Under the pieces are notes generated by a model. That model saw only the letters and a list, made by a program, of their open reading frames with translations, did no database searches and had not been told where the DNA came from. Below, piece by piece: positions 54,627-64,000 of a stretch of DNA of 64,000 bases. Made by a program: the position numbers and the translations under genes. This DNA comes from Bacteroidales bacterium. GTDB lineage: Bacteria; Bacteroidota; Bacteroidia; Bacteroidales; Rikenellaceae. The stretch spans positions 186,001 to 250,000 of the forward strand of contig CAJSYJ010000004.1 of assembly GCA_910574205.1 (NCBI GenBank), written 5' to 3'. Each line of letters begins with the position of its first letter. Positions within the stretch are counted from its first letter, which is position 1.

Positions 54627-56852
54627 CTATTTCAGACGGAACTTAGCGCGGGCGCGGATATCGGCCGACGAGGATCCTGCGAGAGCTTCGAACTCGCCGC
54701 TCTCGGCCACCCATTCCCCCTTTCTGTCGTCGTAGTAGCTCAAAGCCGAGCTGTCGACGGTAAAGGTCACGGTGCGAGTCTGTCCCGGTTCGAGCGATAT
54801 CTTCTCGAAGCCCTTCAACTCCTTTACGGGGCGCGGCAGCGACGACTGCGGATCGGCTATGTAGAGCTGTACGACCTCGGAGCCGCGGCGCCCGCCCGTG
54901 TTTGTAATGTCGATCGAGAGCGTGAGCGTCTCGCCGGCGCCTATGCTCTTGCGGTCGGCGCGCAGCTTGCCGTATTCGAATGTCGTGTAGCTCAGACCGT
55001 GACCGAAGGGGAACAGCACCTCGGTGCCGTTATGCTCGTAGCCGCGGTAGCCGACGAAGATTCCCTCGTGGTAGTATGTCTTGCCGTCGTTGGGGAACTT
55101 GGCCGAAAGCGCGTGCGCAGGCACGTCCTGCAAACGCACGGGGAATGTGAACGGCAGCTTGCCGCTCGGCGTCACGTCGCCGAAGAGCACGTCGGCCAGG
55201 GCGTTGCCCGCCTCCGAGCCCAGATACCATGTCTGGACTATGGCATCGGCGCCACCCACCCACGGCATAGCGACGGCGTTGCCGCTAACGAGCGCTACGA
55301 CCAGACGGTCGGTCGCTCCGGCCAGCGCCTCTATCACACGATCCTGACCGTAGGGCAGGTCGAGCGACAGACGGTCGGTGCCCTCCGAGTCCTGATTGGC
55401 GCTCTTGTTGAGTCCGCCGACGAAGATCGTGTAGTCGGCGTTGCGGGCGGCCTCGACGGCTTCGGCTATAAGCTCCTGCTCGGAGCGGCTGTCGGCGAGA
55501 TTCTGCCCCGTTTCGACACCGTTGTAGCTGCCCGTGGTGTCGCCTACGTATCCGCGGGCGTATACCACTTCGGCGCCGCAGGCGGCGGCACGGGCGGCAA
55601 TGCCCTCCAACGGCGAACACTCGTGCTTGACCTTCAACGACGACGAGCCGCCGCCTACGGTCATCATCTTGACGGCATTCTCGCCTATGACGGCTATGCG
55701 GATGCCGCGGCGCGATGATATCGGCAGCGTGCCGCGCTCGTTGCGCAGCAGTACGATGCCCTCGCCGCCGATGCGGCGTGCGGCTGCGGTCTGCTCCTCG
55801 CTGCACATCGCGCCGAAGGGCTTGTCGGTATTCATCGCCGTGCGGAATATGAGGCGCAGCACGCGTCGCACCTTGTCGTCGAGCTCGCGCTCGGTCAGGC
55901 GTCCCGCGAGTATGGCGTCGCGGTAGGGCGTGGCCATGAAGTATTCGTCGTAGGCGTTGCCGGCACCTTCGGTAAGGCCGTCGGTCCATGTGCCGTATTC
56001 GATGTCGAGACCTCCCGTGACGGCCTCGTCGGTCGAGTGGGTGCCGCCCCAGTCCGATACGACGGCGCCGTCGAAGCCCCATTCGCCTTTGAGTATGTGG
56101 TTGAGCAGACGGTCGTTATGGCAGCCGTGCACGCCGCGGTAGAGGTTGTACGATCCCATGATGCTCCATGCGCCGCCTTCGACGACGGCCTTGCGGAATG
56201 CGGGCAGGTATATCTCGTAGAGCGCGCGGTCGTCGAGATCGATGTCGACCGTGTGGCGGTGCGTCTCCTCGTTGTTGAGCGCATAGTGCTTGACGCAGGC
56301 GGCCACGCCCTGCTTCTGTACCTCGCGGATGTAGGGCACGGCCATCTCGCCGGCAAGGTAGGGGTCCTCGCCCATGTACTCGAAGTTGCGGCCTCCGAGA
56401 GGCGTGCGGTATATGTTGACGCCGGGGCCGAGCAGCACGTCCTTCTCGCGGTAGCGCGCCTCGGCGCCTATCGAGCGGCCGTAGAGCGCCGCCATGTCGC
56501 GGTTCCAAGTCGCGGCCAGGGCCGTGAGCGCGGGATAGGCCGTGCACGAGTCGTTGGTCCAGCCGGCCTGCTCCCACTCGTCCCACAGCACCTCGGGACG
56601 TATGCCGTGCGGGCCGTCGGTGCACCACAGCTCGGGGATGCCCAGACGCGGCACGCCGGGCGACGAGAATTTCGACTGGGCGTGGATCATGGCTATCTTT
56701 TCGTCGAGCGTCATTCTCGACAGTGCGTCCTCGATGCGCTCCTCGATTCGGGCGGAGGTGTCGAGATAGACAGGTCTCTGCTGTGCCTCGGCGAGCGACG
56801 GAGCGAGCGCGACGGCGCATAGCAGGACGGTTTTCAGAAGTTTTACAGGCAT
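54627..56852 (-). CDS. GH3 exo-beta-glycosidase
   Basis: A 741-residue precursor with a signal peptide (to about residue 23). The GH3 N-terminal barrel contains the nucleophile aspartate in VVSDWGGTH, the KHYALNNEE motif and the GPGVNIYRTPLGGRNFEYMGEDP region. The C-terminal sandwich (GEGIVLLRNERGTLPI onward) carries the likely acid/base in DSEGTDR. A fibronectin III-like domain closes the protein. The most likely activity is beta-glucosidase (or beta-xylosidase). The start MPVKLLKTV at 56852 is preferred; the longer frame is a shadow. It is the last gene of the uvrD-nth-S41-GH3 run, 26 bp after the S41 gene. Confidence 0.9.
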   Translation of the reverse strand: MPVKLLKTVLLCAVALAPSLAEAQQRPVYLDTSARIEERIEDALSRMTLDEKIAMIHAQSKFSSPGVPRLGIPELWCTDGPHGIRPEVLWDEWEQAGWTNDSCTAYPALTALAATWNRDMAALYGRSIGAEARYREKDVLLGPGVNIYRTPLGGRNFEYMGEDPYLAGEMAVPYIREVQKQGVAACVKHYALNNEETHRHTVDIDLDDRALYEIYLPAFRKAVVEGGAWSIMGSYNLYRGVHGCHNDRLLNHILKGEWGFDGAVVSDWGGTHSTDEAVTGGLDIEYGTWTDGLTEGAGNAYDEYFMATPYRDAILAGRLTERELDDKVRRVLRLIFRTAMNTDKPFGAMCSEEQTAAARRIGGEGIVLLRNERGTLPISSRRGIRIAVIGENAVKMMTVGGGSSSLKVKHECSPLEGIAARAAACGAEVVYARGYVGDTTGSYNGVETGQNLADSRSEQELIAEAVEAARNADYTIFVGGLNKSANQDSEGTDRLSLDLPYGQDRVIEALAGATDRLVVALVSGNAVAMPWVGGADAIVQTWYLGSEAGNALADVLFGDVTPSGKLPFTFPVRLQDVPAHALSAKFPNDGKTYYHEGIFVGYRGYEHNGTEVLFPFGHGLSYTTFEYGKLRADRKSIGAGETLTLSIDITNTGGRRGSEVVQLYIADPQSSLPRPVKELKGFEKISLEPGQTRTVTFTVDSSALSYYDDRKGEWVAESGEFEALAGSSSADIRARAKFRLK

Positions 56853-56878
56853 AATGTTCAATATTTTGTTGGTAATAT

Positions 56879-58327
56879 TCAGTCGTCGAACGAGCGGCGC
56901 TCTTCGGGCGTAAGCGTCATGCGAGGCTCGTCGTAAGAGAGCGTTACGGTCCGGGTGTGTGCCGGGTAAGATGTGCGCCGGGGCAGTGACGTGCGGGCAG
57001 GGTCGATGCCGTCGGCGAGTTGCAGCGCGGCACGCAGCGCGATGTCTCCCTCGGCATCGCCCCAGTCGGCCGTGGCCAGCGGGTAGTAGCGCTGCGAGGC
57101 GTCGCCCAGGCCGCTCCTGACATCTACGTCGGGCAGCAGGCCGCCGCCGTAGTCGTTGAAGCCTTCGGCGTTGAAGTTGAGGAATGTGACGGGTGCATAC
57201 TCGTACTGCACGCCGCCCACGGTGCGCCGCGTGACATCCATGCCGCAGTTCTTGCCGCGTGTGCGCGTACCGACCAGCTTCACGTCGATGCCCAGACCGC
57301 GCAGGCCTACCACGAGCATCTCGCTCGCCGAGGCCGTGGCGTCGGAGGCGATGACCGTGAGCCGCTCGATGTCGAGCGGACGGTCGGTCTTGGCTATGCG
57401 GCATATCGTCGGCGAGGGGTCGGCCGTATTGAGCGGGTTGCGGCGCAGCTCGGCGTATACCTGACCCTCGTAGCGCGCTCCGAGCAGCCGGCTCGCGAGC
57501 ATGGTGCTGGTCGAGACCGAACCTCCGCCGTTGCACCTCAGATCGAGTATCATATCGTCGAGGCGCTGTGCGGCCAGATAGTCGAGCGCGTCTGATAGCT
57601 GCTGCTCGAAGCCCGAGTCGAAAGACGCGTATGCCAGATAGCCTACGCGCCTGCCTGTCGCGGGCGAGTCGATCGTCTTGCAGCAGAGAACGGGATTCTC
57701 GCGGTAGGTGTCGCGGTGCAGCGTTACGGTAGATGTCCGGTCGCTGCCGGTGTGCAGGACGGTTATCGACATCGACTCGCGCGAGGAGCCTTGCAGCGCG
57801 GCATACAGCTCCGCGTAGTTGTTGCGGTCGACCGGCCGGCCGTCGCAGCCCGAGATGATGTCGGCGCGGCGCAGCCCCGCCTCGGCTGCCGGCGAGTCTT
57901 CGTAGACATACTCCACCGTGAAGAGCAGCTTGTCGTTGTCGGTTACCAGAACCGTGCTGCACAGCTCGATGCCGAAGCCTGCGGCCGAGCCCTCGGCGCG
58001 CGTGCCGTCGGCAATCTTGCGTATGTAGGAGTAGGGCGTGCGTGTGCCCGACGAGTTGATATAGCCGTCGTCGGTGTTGGTCGTAAGCGACAGCAGCGAC
58101 TGCCGCAGATACTTGTCGAAGGGCAGCGAGCGGTCAAAGCGCTTCTGCTTGGCGCGCACCTCGTCGAGCCAGTAGTATTCGCCTGCAAGGCGCATGTCGA
58201 TATATGCGATGATCTCGCTCGACGAGCCGCCTTGGGTGCTGTTGCGGTCGATCGAGGGCGACTTGCCGCATGCGGCTGAAAGGAGCAGTGCGGCAGCTGT
58301 GGCGACGTATCTTAGGGTTGCGGTCAT
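56879..58327 (-). CDS. S41 family peptidase lipoprotein with PDZ domain
   Basis: A 482-residue lipoprotein precursor (lipobox ends at C20, LLSAAC). After a helical N-terminal part (about 35-85) there is a PDZ domain (about 95-190, EDSPAAEAGLRRADIISG). The S41 protease core follows (about 200-420, with LDLRCNGGGS and the nucleophile serine in SDATASASEM). It resembles the carboxy-terminal-processing or tricorn-like family; the function here is unknown. The ATG overlaps the nth stop (ATGA, 58324-58327), so it is translationally coupled to a DNA-repair gene. Confidence 0.88.
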   Translation of the reverse strand: MTATLRYVATAAALLLSAACGKSPSIDRNSTQGGSSSEIIAYIDMRLAGEYYWLDEVRAKQKRFDRSLPFDKYLRQSLLSLTTNTDDGYINSSGTRTPYSYIRKIADGTRAEGSAAGFGIELCSTVLVTDNDKLLFTVEYVYEDSPAAEAGLRRADIISGCDGRPVDRNNYAELYAALQGSSRESMSITVLHTGSDRTSTVTLHRDTYRENPVLCCKTIDSPATGRRVGYLAYASFDSGFEQQLSDALDYLAAQRLDDMILDLRCNGGGSVSTSTMLASRLLGARYEGQVYAELRRNPLNTADPSPTICRIAKTDRPLDIERLTVIASDATASASEMLVVGLRGLGIDVKLVGTRTRGKNCGMDVTRRTVGGVQYEYAPVTFLNFNAEGFNDYGGGLLPDVDVRSGLGDASQRYYPLATADWGDAEGDIALRAALQLADGIDPARTSLPRRTSYPAHTRTVTLSYDEPRMTLTPEERRSFDD

Positions 58328-58977
58328 GGCTTGGCTGTCTTGTCTTTGTTCGTGCGGTAGGCGCATATGTCGGCTATGCCGCAGTCGCCGCACTTGGGCG
58401 CGCGTGCCGTGCAGACGTAGCGGCCGTGCAGTATGAGCCAGTGGTGCGCTATGGGCAGCAGATGTTTCGGAAAGCCCTTTTCGAGCTGCAACTCGGTCTG
58501 CAACGGCGTCTTGGCATTGCGGCTGAGGCCTATGCGCGCCGCCACGCGGAATACGTGCGTGTCGACCGGCATAACCTCCTTCTGCCAAATTACGGCTCCG
58601 ACGACATTGGCCGTCTTGCGGCCTACGCCCGGCAGGCGTTGCAGCTGATCGAGATCGCTCGGGACCACGCCGCCGAACTCCGCCACGAGCATGCGTGCCA
58701 TGCCGGCCAGGTTCTTCGCCTTGTTGTTGGGGTAGGATATGCTGCGGATATAGGGGTATATCTCCTCGGCCGTTGCGGCGGCCATGGCCTCTGCCGTGGG
58801 AAAGGCCGCGAAGAGTGCGGGCGTGGTCATGTTGACCCGCTTGTCGGTGCACTGCGCCGAGAGTATCACGGCCACTAACAGCTGAAAGGGGTCGGTATAC
58901 TCCAACTCGCTCTCGGCCACGGGCATCGCCTTCGAGAAGTACTCTACGACGGCGGCGTATCTCTGTGGTGTGGTCAT
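58324..58977 (-). CDS. nth: Endonuclease III
   Basis: A DNA glycosylase/AP lyase that removes oxidised pyrimidines. The 217-residue protein has the helix-hairpin-helix LPGVGRKTANV (115-125, catalytic K121), D139 in VDTHVFR and the C-terminal 4Fe-4S loop CTARAPKCGDCGIADIC. It starts 5 bp after the uvrD stop and overlaps the S41 gene by 4 bp. Confidence 0.96.
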   Translation of the reverse strand: MTTPQRYAAVVEYFSKAMPVAESELEYTDPFQLLVAVILSAQCTDKRVNMTTPALFAAFPTAEAMAAATAEEIYPYIRSISYPNNKAKNLAGMARMLVAEFGGVVPSDLDQLQRLPGVGRKTANVVGAVIWQKEVMPVDTHVFRVAARIGLSRNAKTPLQTELQLEKGFPKHLLPIAHHWLILHGRYVCTARAPKCGDCGIADICAYRTNKDKTAKP

Positions 58978-58981
58978 CGGG

Positions 58982-61432
58982 TTATAGTTTGGTTAGTTTG
59001 GCGAATTTGGCCAGCAGGGTCTTCTCTCCCCACTCGTCGAACGAGACTACGACCTTGTGGTCGGTGGTTAGCTGCTCGATGCGCACGACGGTGCCTGCGC
59101 CGAACTTGGGGTGCGAGACGCGCTCCGAGACGGCATAGGCGCAGCTGCCGGCGGGCTGGGAGCTTATGCCGCCCTGCTCGGTGGGGCGTATGCCGACGCT
59201 GCGCATGCCTGCGCGCGTCGGGTCGATAGGCCGCGGCTGGGATACGATCTCGGGCGAGGGGCGCATCGGCTTGCGCTCGGCCGCTCCGGCAGCGGCGTTG
59301 CGGGGCTCGGCGCTGCGGCTGTTGCGGTAGCGTACGTCGTAGTGGCGCCGCATGCGCTCGGCTGCCGATTCGCGTTTGTCCTCATCGCCGCCGCGACGCA
59401 GCATGTCGTCCCAGCGGTTTTTGGGGCGCAGCTCCTCGTCGCCTACTTCGGAGTCGATGAACACCGGGTCGATCTCCGACAGAAAGCGGCTCGGACGCGT
59501 GAACTCGGTCTGACCCCAGCGGAAACGCATCTCGGCATAGGAGAGCATGGCTTCGCTCTTGGCGCGCGTCAGAGCCACGTAGAACAGACGCCGCTCCTCC
59601 TCCAACCCCTCGACCGACTCGACTGCCATTTGCGAGGGAAAGAGGTTGTCCTCCATGCCGACTATATATACGTACTTGTATTCGAGTCCCTTGGCCGAGT
59701 GTACGGTCATAAGCGTGACCTTGCTCTGGTCGGCATCGTCGGAGTTGTCCTGGTCGGTCAGCAGCATGACGCTCTGCAACCACTCGTCGACGGTGGCCGT
59801 CTCGAACGGCTCGCGGTCGCCGGCGCGTATCTCGGCGTCGCGCTGCTCGGCGAAGGCCTGCATCGTGTTGAGCAGCTCCTCGATATTGTCTATGGCCGAG
59901 GCCGATTCGGGGGTGTTCTCGGCACGCAGAGCCGTGAGCATGCCCGAGCGCGAGGCCACCTCCATGCCGAAGTCGTAGAGCCCCTTTTCGCTGCGCAGCG
60001 AGGCCAGCGAACGAATCATCGATACGAAGTCGGCGACCTTGCGCGCTATGGTGCGCTCCACGGCGTCGGAGGCAGGCTGCGAGGTCAGCTCGTCGACCGC
60101 CTCCCACATCGACACGCCGCGTGCCGCGGCCGCCTGCGCTATGCGCATGACCGTCGTGTCGCCTATGCCACGGGCAGGGTAGTTGACGATACGCTTGAAG
60201 GCCTCGTCGTCGCGAGGGTTTATCACCAGGCGAATATAGCCCAGCATGTCGCGTATCTCCTTGTGGTCGAAGAACGAGTTGCCCTTGTATATGCGGTAGG
60301 GCACGCCCTTGCGCCGCAGCGCCTCCTCGATGCTCTGCGACTGGGCGTTGGTGCGGTACAGCACGGCCACGTCGCTCCACTCGTCGCCCGAGGAGCGTAT
60401 CTTGTCGCGTATGGCCGAGACGACCATTTCGGCCTCCTCGCGGTCGGTGTAGGCCTTCACGAGACGGATCTTCTCGCCCTTGTCGCCGGCCGAGAAGCAG
60501 GTCTTCTTCATGCGGCGCGAGTTGTGGGCTATGAGCGAGTTGGCGGCGTCGACGATAGTCTGCGTCGAGCGGTAGTTCTGTTCGAGCTTGTAGACGTGCG
60601 CGCCGGGATAGTCGTTGCGGAACGAGAGTATGTTCTCGATCTTGGCACCGCGGAACGAATAGATGCTCTGCGCGTCGTCGCCCACGACGCATATATTGCC
60701 GTGCAGCTGCGACAGTCGGCGTATGATGTTGTACTGCGCATAGTTGGTGTCCTGATACTCGTCCACCAGAATATACTCGAACAACTGCTGGTAGCGCTCC
60801 GTAACTTCCGGAAAGTCTCTCAGCAGGATGCTCGTCTGCAACAGCAGATCGTCGAAGTCCATGGCGCCGTTGCGCTTGGCGCGCTGGCAGTAGAGATTGT
60901 ATATGTTGCCCGTTTCGGGCCGCTGCGCCTGCCTGTCTTCGGCGGCGTAGATCGTATTGGCGATGTAGGCGCCCGATGTGACCAGACAGTTCTTGGCCAT
61001 GGATATGCGCGAGGCTATCGGCCCCGGCTTGTACTTCTCGTCGGGCAGGTTGAGCTCCTTTACGATTGTCTTGATGAGGTTCTTGACATCGTTGGGCTCG
61101 TATATGGTAAAGGTCTGCGGGTATCCCAGCAGCTCGGCGTTCTCGCGCAGAATGCGGGCGAAGACCGAGTGGAACGTACCCATGCGTATATAACGCGCGC
61201 TGCTGCCGACGATCTGCTCGATACGCTGACGCATCTCGGCCGCAGCCTTGTTGGTAAATGTAAGAGCCAGAATCGAATGCGGGTCGACACCCTGTTCGAG
61301 CATGTAGGCTATGCGCGAAGTGAGCACGCGCGTCTTGCCCGACCCCGCGCCGGCTATGATGAGCGAGGCTCCGCGGAAGTCGGTAACGGCCTGCCGCTGA
61401 GCGTCGTTGAGTCCTGTAAGTAAATCCTGCAC
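58982..61432 (-). CDS. uvrD: UvrD/PcrA-type DNA helicase
   Basis: A 3'-5' superfamily 1 helicase for repair and replication-fork processing. The 816-residue protein has Walker A GAGSGKT at 28-34, motif Ia LTFTNKAAAEM, Walker B-type DEYQD, the QNYRST motif, VTLMTVHSAKGLEY and the RRLFYVALTRAK motif. It ends with the PcrA/UvrD tail (FGAGTVVRIEQL to SFDEWGEKTLLAKFAKL). The start codon is GTG at 61432. A TAATTTTG box is at 61456-61463. Confidence 0.96.
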   Translation of the reverse strand: MQDLLTGLNDAQRQAVTDFRGASLIIAGAGSGKTRVLTSRIAYMLEQGVDPHSILALTFTNKAAAEMRQRIEQIVGSSARYIRMGTFHSVFARILRENAELLGYPQTFTIYEPNDVKNLIKTIVKELNLPDEKYKPGPIASRISMAKNCLVTSGAYIANTIYAAEDRQAQRPETGNIYNLYCQRAKRNGAMDFDDLLLQTSILLRDFPEVTERYQQLFEYILVDEYQDTNYAQYNIIRRLSQLHGNICVVGDDAQSIYSFRGAKIENILSFRNDYPGAHVYKLEQNYRSTQTIVDAANSLIAHNSRRMKKTCFSAGDKGEKIRLVKAYTDREEAEMVVSAIRDKIRSSGDEWSDVAVLYRTNAQSQSIEEALRRKGVPYRIYKGNSFFDHKEIRDMLGYIRLVINPRDDEAFKRIVNYPARGIGDTTVMRIAQAAAARGVSMWEAVDELTSQPASDAVERTIARKVADFVSMIRSLASLRSEKGLYDFGMEVASRSGMLTALRAENTPESASAIDNIEELLNTMQAFAEQRDAEIRAGDREPFETATVDEWLQSVMLLTDQDNSDDADQSKVTLMTVHSAKGLEYKYVYIVGMEDNLFPSQMAVESVEGLEEERRLFYVALTRAKSEAMLSYAEMRFRWGQTEFTRPSRFLSEIDPVFIDSEVGDEELRPKNRWDDMLRRGGDEDKRESAAERMRRHYDVRYRNSRSAEPRNAAAGAAERKPMRPSPEIVSQPRPIDPTRAGMRSVGIRPTEQGGISSQPAGSCAYAVSERVSHPKFGAGTVVRIEQLTTDHKVVVSFDEWGEKTLLAKFAKLTKL

Positions 61433-61455
61433 CGTATATATGTATTAATTAGGGA

Positions 61456-61515
61456 CAAAATTAGACACGAAAAACGCTTTTATGAAATATTTGACTGAAA
61501 AATTTCCTAATTTTG
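61456..61515. promoter_or_regulatory. Divergent promoters of uvrD and the MoxR operon
   Basis: TAATTTTG on the minus strand (61456-61463) serves uvrD with a 17-nt leader. TAATTTTG on the plus strand (61508-61515) serves the MoxR operon with a leader of about 115 nt. Confidence 0.5.
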
Positions 61516-61634
61516 CAATAACTTTGCTCGTGCGAGCGTTTTAGCTTTGCCTGCGCGGGTGCGCGACGGCCGGCCGTTCGACGCCGTGTCCGTCATGTGG
61601 TAGTGGAAGAATGATAAACAAAATATATTTCTGA

Positions 61635-62629
<995 letters not shown>

Positions 62630-62630
<1 letters not shown>

Positions 62631-63514
62631 TGCAGCTGACCGAGAACGATATACTGAGTCGCGTACGCAAGATCGAGATCAAGACGCGAGGATTGTCGGA
62701 CGAGATATTCGCCGGCAAGTACCACACGGCCTTCCGCGGCCGCGGCATGTCGTTCGCCGAGGTCAGGGAGTATCGTGCCGGCGACGACGTGCGCGATATC
62801 GACTGGAATGTCACGGCGCGCGCACGCAAACCCCATATCAAGGTATACGAGGAGGAGCGCGAGCTGACGATGATGCTCGCCGTCGACGTGTCGGCTTCGC
62901 GCACGTTCGGCTCGACCGAGTACTCCAAGCAGAACGTCATGACCGAGATCGCCGCGACGCTGGCCTTCTCGGCATCGAAGAACAACGACAAGGTCGGCTG
63001 CATATTCTTCTCGGACCGCATCGAGAAGTTCATCCCGCCCAAGAAGGGCAAGAGTCATATCCTGACCATAATACGCGAGCTCGTGGGCTTCCGCCCCGAG
63101 TCCCGCGGCACCGCTCTCTCGCAGGCCCTGAGCTTTCTGGCGGGCGTGCAGAAGAAGCGCTGCACGACCTTCCTGCTGTCGGACTTCCTCGACTCGGAGG
63201 CCGACATTCCGCTTCTGGACGATGCGTTGAAGATAGCCTCGGCGCGCCACGACATAGTGGGCATACGGGTTACGGACGAGCGCGAAGCCTCGCTGCCCGA
63301 CGTGGGCATAATCGAGATGCGCGATTCGGAGACCGGCCGCCGCGTATGGCTCGACACTTCGTCGCGCCGCGTGAGGGAGCATTGGGCCGAGAGCTGGCGC
63401 AGAGGCAGCGAGAGGACGATGCAGATGCTGCGCCACCACCGTGTGGATGCGGCCGAGATAACCACGGGCGGCGACTATGTGGCCGAACTGATTAAACTTT
63501 TCAAACAGCGATGA
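62630..63514 (+). CDS. DUF58 protein (VWA-like, Bat operon)
   Basis: A 294-residue protein with FAEVREYRAGDDVRDIDWN (DUF58 hallmark, about 40-58) and a von Willebrand A-like part with a metal-site variant (LAVDVSASRTFG). It works with MoxR in a poorly understood membrane quality-control or metal/oxidative stress role. The ATG at 62630 is used; the longer upstream frame overlaps MoxR and lacks family sequence. It overlaps the next gene by 4 bp (63511-63514). Confidence 0.92.
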
Positions 63515-64000
63515 AGACTATCCGTATAGCTGCCGGCGCTCTGTCCGCACTGCTCTGCTCGGTTGCGGCCGCATGGGGCGAACCGCCCAGAATCGAGGCG
63601 CGCTTCGAGCCGGATTCGATCGAGGTGGGCGACATGTTCGACTATGTGATCGACATAGACAAGGATCTGGTGCAGTCGCTCGGGCTGCCCGACTTCGGGT
63701 CGCAGCAGGGCGAGGAGTCGGCATTCGAGCTGGTCGAGGAGTTTGCGGCCGACACGCTGCTGGTCGACGGCCGCCACCTGCGTCTGAGAAAGCGATACCG
63801 TCTGGCGGCGTTCGATACGGGCGAGGTCGATCTGCTGCCGGCGATAACCTACTACGACAAGAACATCGACGGCGACACGATATACGCGCCCGACACCATA
63901 ACGCTGCACATAGCCTCCTACGAGGATCTCGACACGCTGCTGTTCCTGCGGGCCGACACGGCGACGATGAGCGTCAAGGTCGACTCGACGCTGGTAATGG
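63511..64000 (+). CDS. Exported protein of the Bat operon, N-terminal part
   Basis: The first 163 codons of a gene cut by the right edge. It starts MKTIRIAAGALSALL with a signal peptide and continues with an Ig-like, acidic region (FEPDSIEVGDMFDYVIDIDKD). This position, after MoxR and DUF58, usually holds a BatD-like or DUF4381-type protein. It is coupled to DUF58 by a 4-bp overlap (ATGA). Confidence 0.75.
   Translation, partial: MKTIRIAAGALSALLCSVAAAWGEPPRIEARFEPDSIEVGDMFDYVIDIDKDLVQSLGLPDFGSQQGEESAFELVEEFAADTLLVDGRHLRLRKRYRLAAFDTGEVDLLPAITYYDKNIDGDTIYAPDTITLHIASYEDLDTLLFLRADTATMSVKVDSTLVM

Noticed and set aside
54317..55718. Plus-strand frames over the repeat cluster and GH3 gene
   Set aside because: They translate the tandem repeats and the antisense of GH3, with no protein features.

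Overview
The window looks like the chromosome of a gut Bacteroidales bacterium, most probably Rikenellaceae/Alistipes-like. The reasons are high G+C coding DNA, SusC/SusD pairs, lipoprotein glycosidases, and many promoters of the Bacteroidetes type (TTG, about 19 nt, TAnnTTTG). The genus is an inference from style and G+C, not from a marker-gene comparison.

Region by region: 1-9849 is mostly housekeeping (partial ilvE, metG, rnhB, an unknown membrane protein, an AraC regulator, a candidate sRNA, rnpB, and a lipA-lipB-recJ operon). 9984-31309 is a beta-mannan polysaccharide utilization locus. A 12-gene minus-strand operon starts at 28981 and ends at the terminator near 10000; a divergent GH26 mannanase-AraC pair faces it. 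31310-38560 is accessory: a MITE-like element, an MNT-HEPN protein, decayed intergenic repeats, rarA (a core gene), and an A+T-rich three-gene restriction-modification operon (m5C methylase, m6A methylase, HNH nuclease). 38629-42905 holds an S9/DPP IV peptidase, a repeat-bearing A+T-rich stretch and an acyltransferase. 43235-48589 is a polyamine ABC operon (potABCD) followed by an outer-membrane barrel gene. 48764-53037 is a DUF1893/TonB receptor/ECF S component/ferredoxin-AKR cluster with a long leader. 53117-64000 holds lspA, tRNA-Leu, a repeat cluster with a G-quadruplex motif, a uvrD-nth-S41-GH3 run, and the start of a Bat-type MoxR/DUF58 operon.

The mannan locus reads as a complete pathway. 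Surface lipoprotein mannanases (GH26, GH5_7) and two glycan-binding lipoproteins capture and cut mannan. A CE7 esterase and a GH27 alpha-galactosidase remove acetyl and galactosyl groups. SusC/SusD imports oligosaccharides. A GPH-type permease moves mannobiose to the cytoplasm, an AGE-family epimerase makes mannosylglucose, and a GH130 phosphorylase splits it to mannose-1-phosphate and glucose. The last three genes match in type and order the characterised Bacteroides fragilis mannan pathway.

The most unusual signals are non-coding: a 90-nt candidate sRNA (5729-5818), a MITE-like element with 22-bp inverted ends (31319-31517), a dispersed composite repeat with a G-quadruplex motif and tandem 74-bp units (54151-54571, relative at 33546-33740), and a leader with a B12-box-like sequence before the DUF1893/TonB/ECF cluster. 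All similarity statements are by eye; no database search was run.
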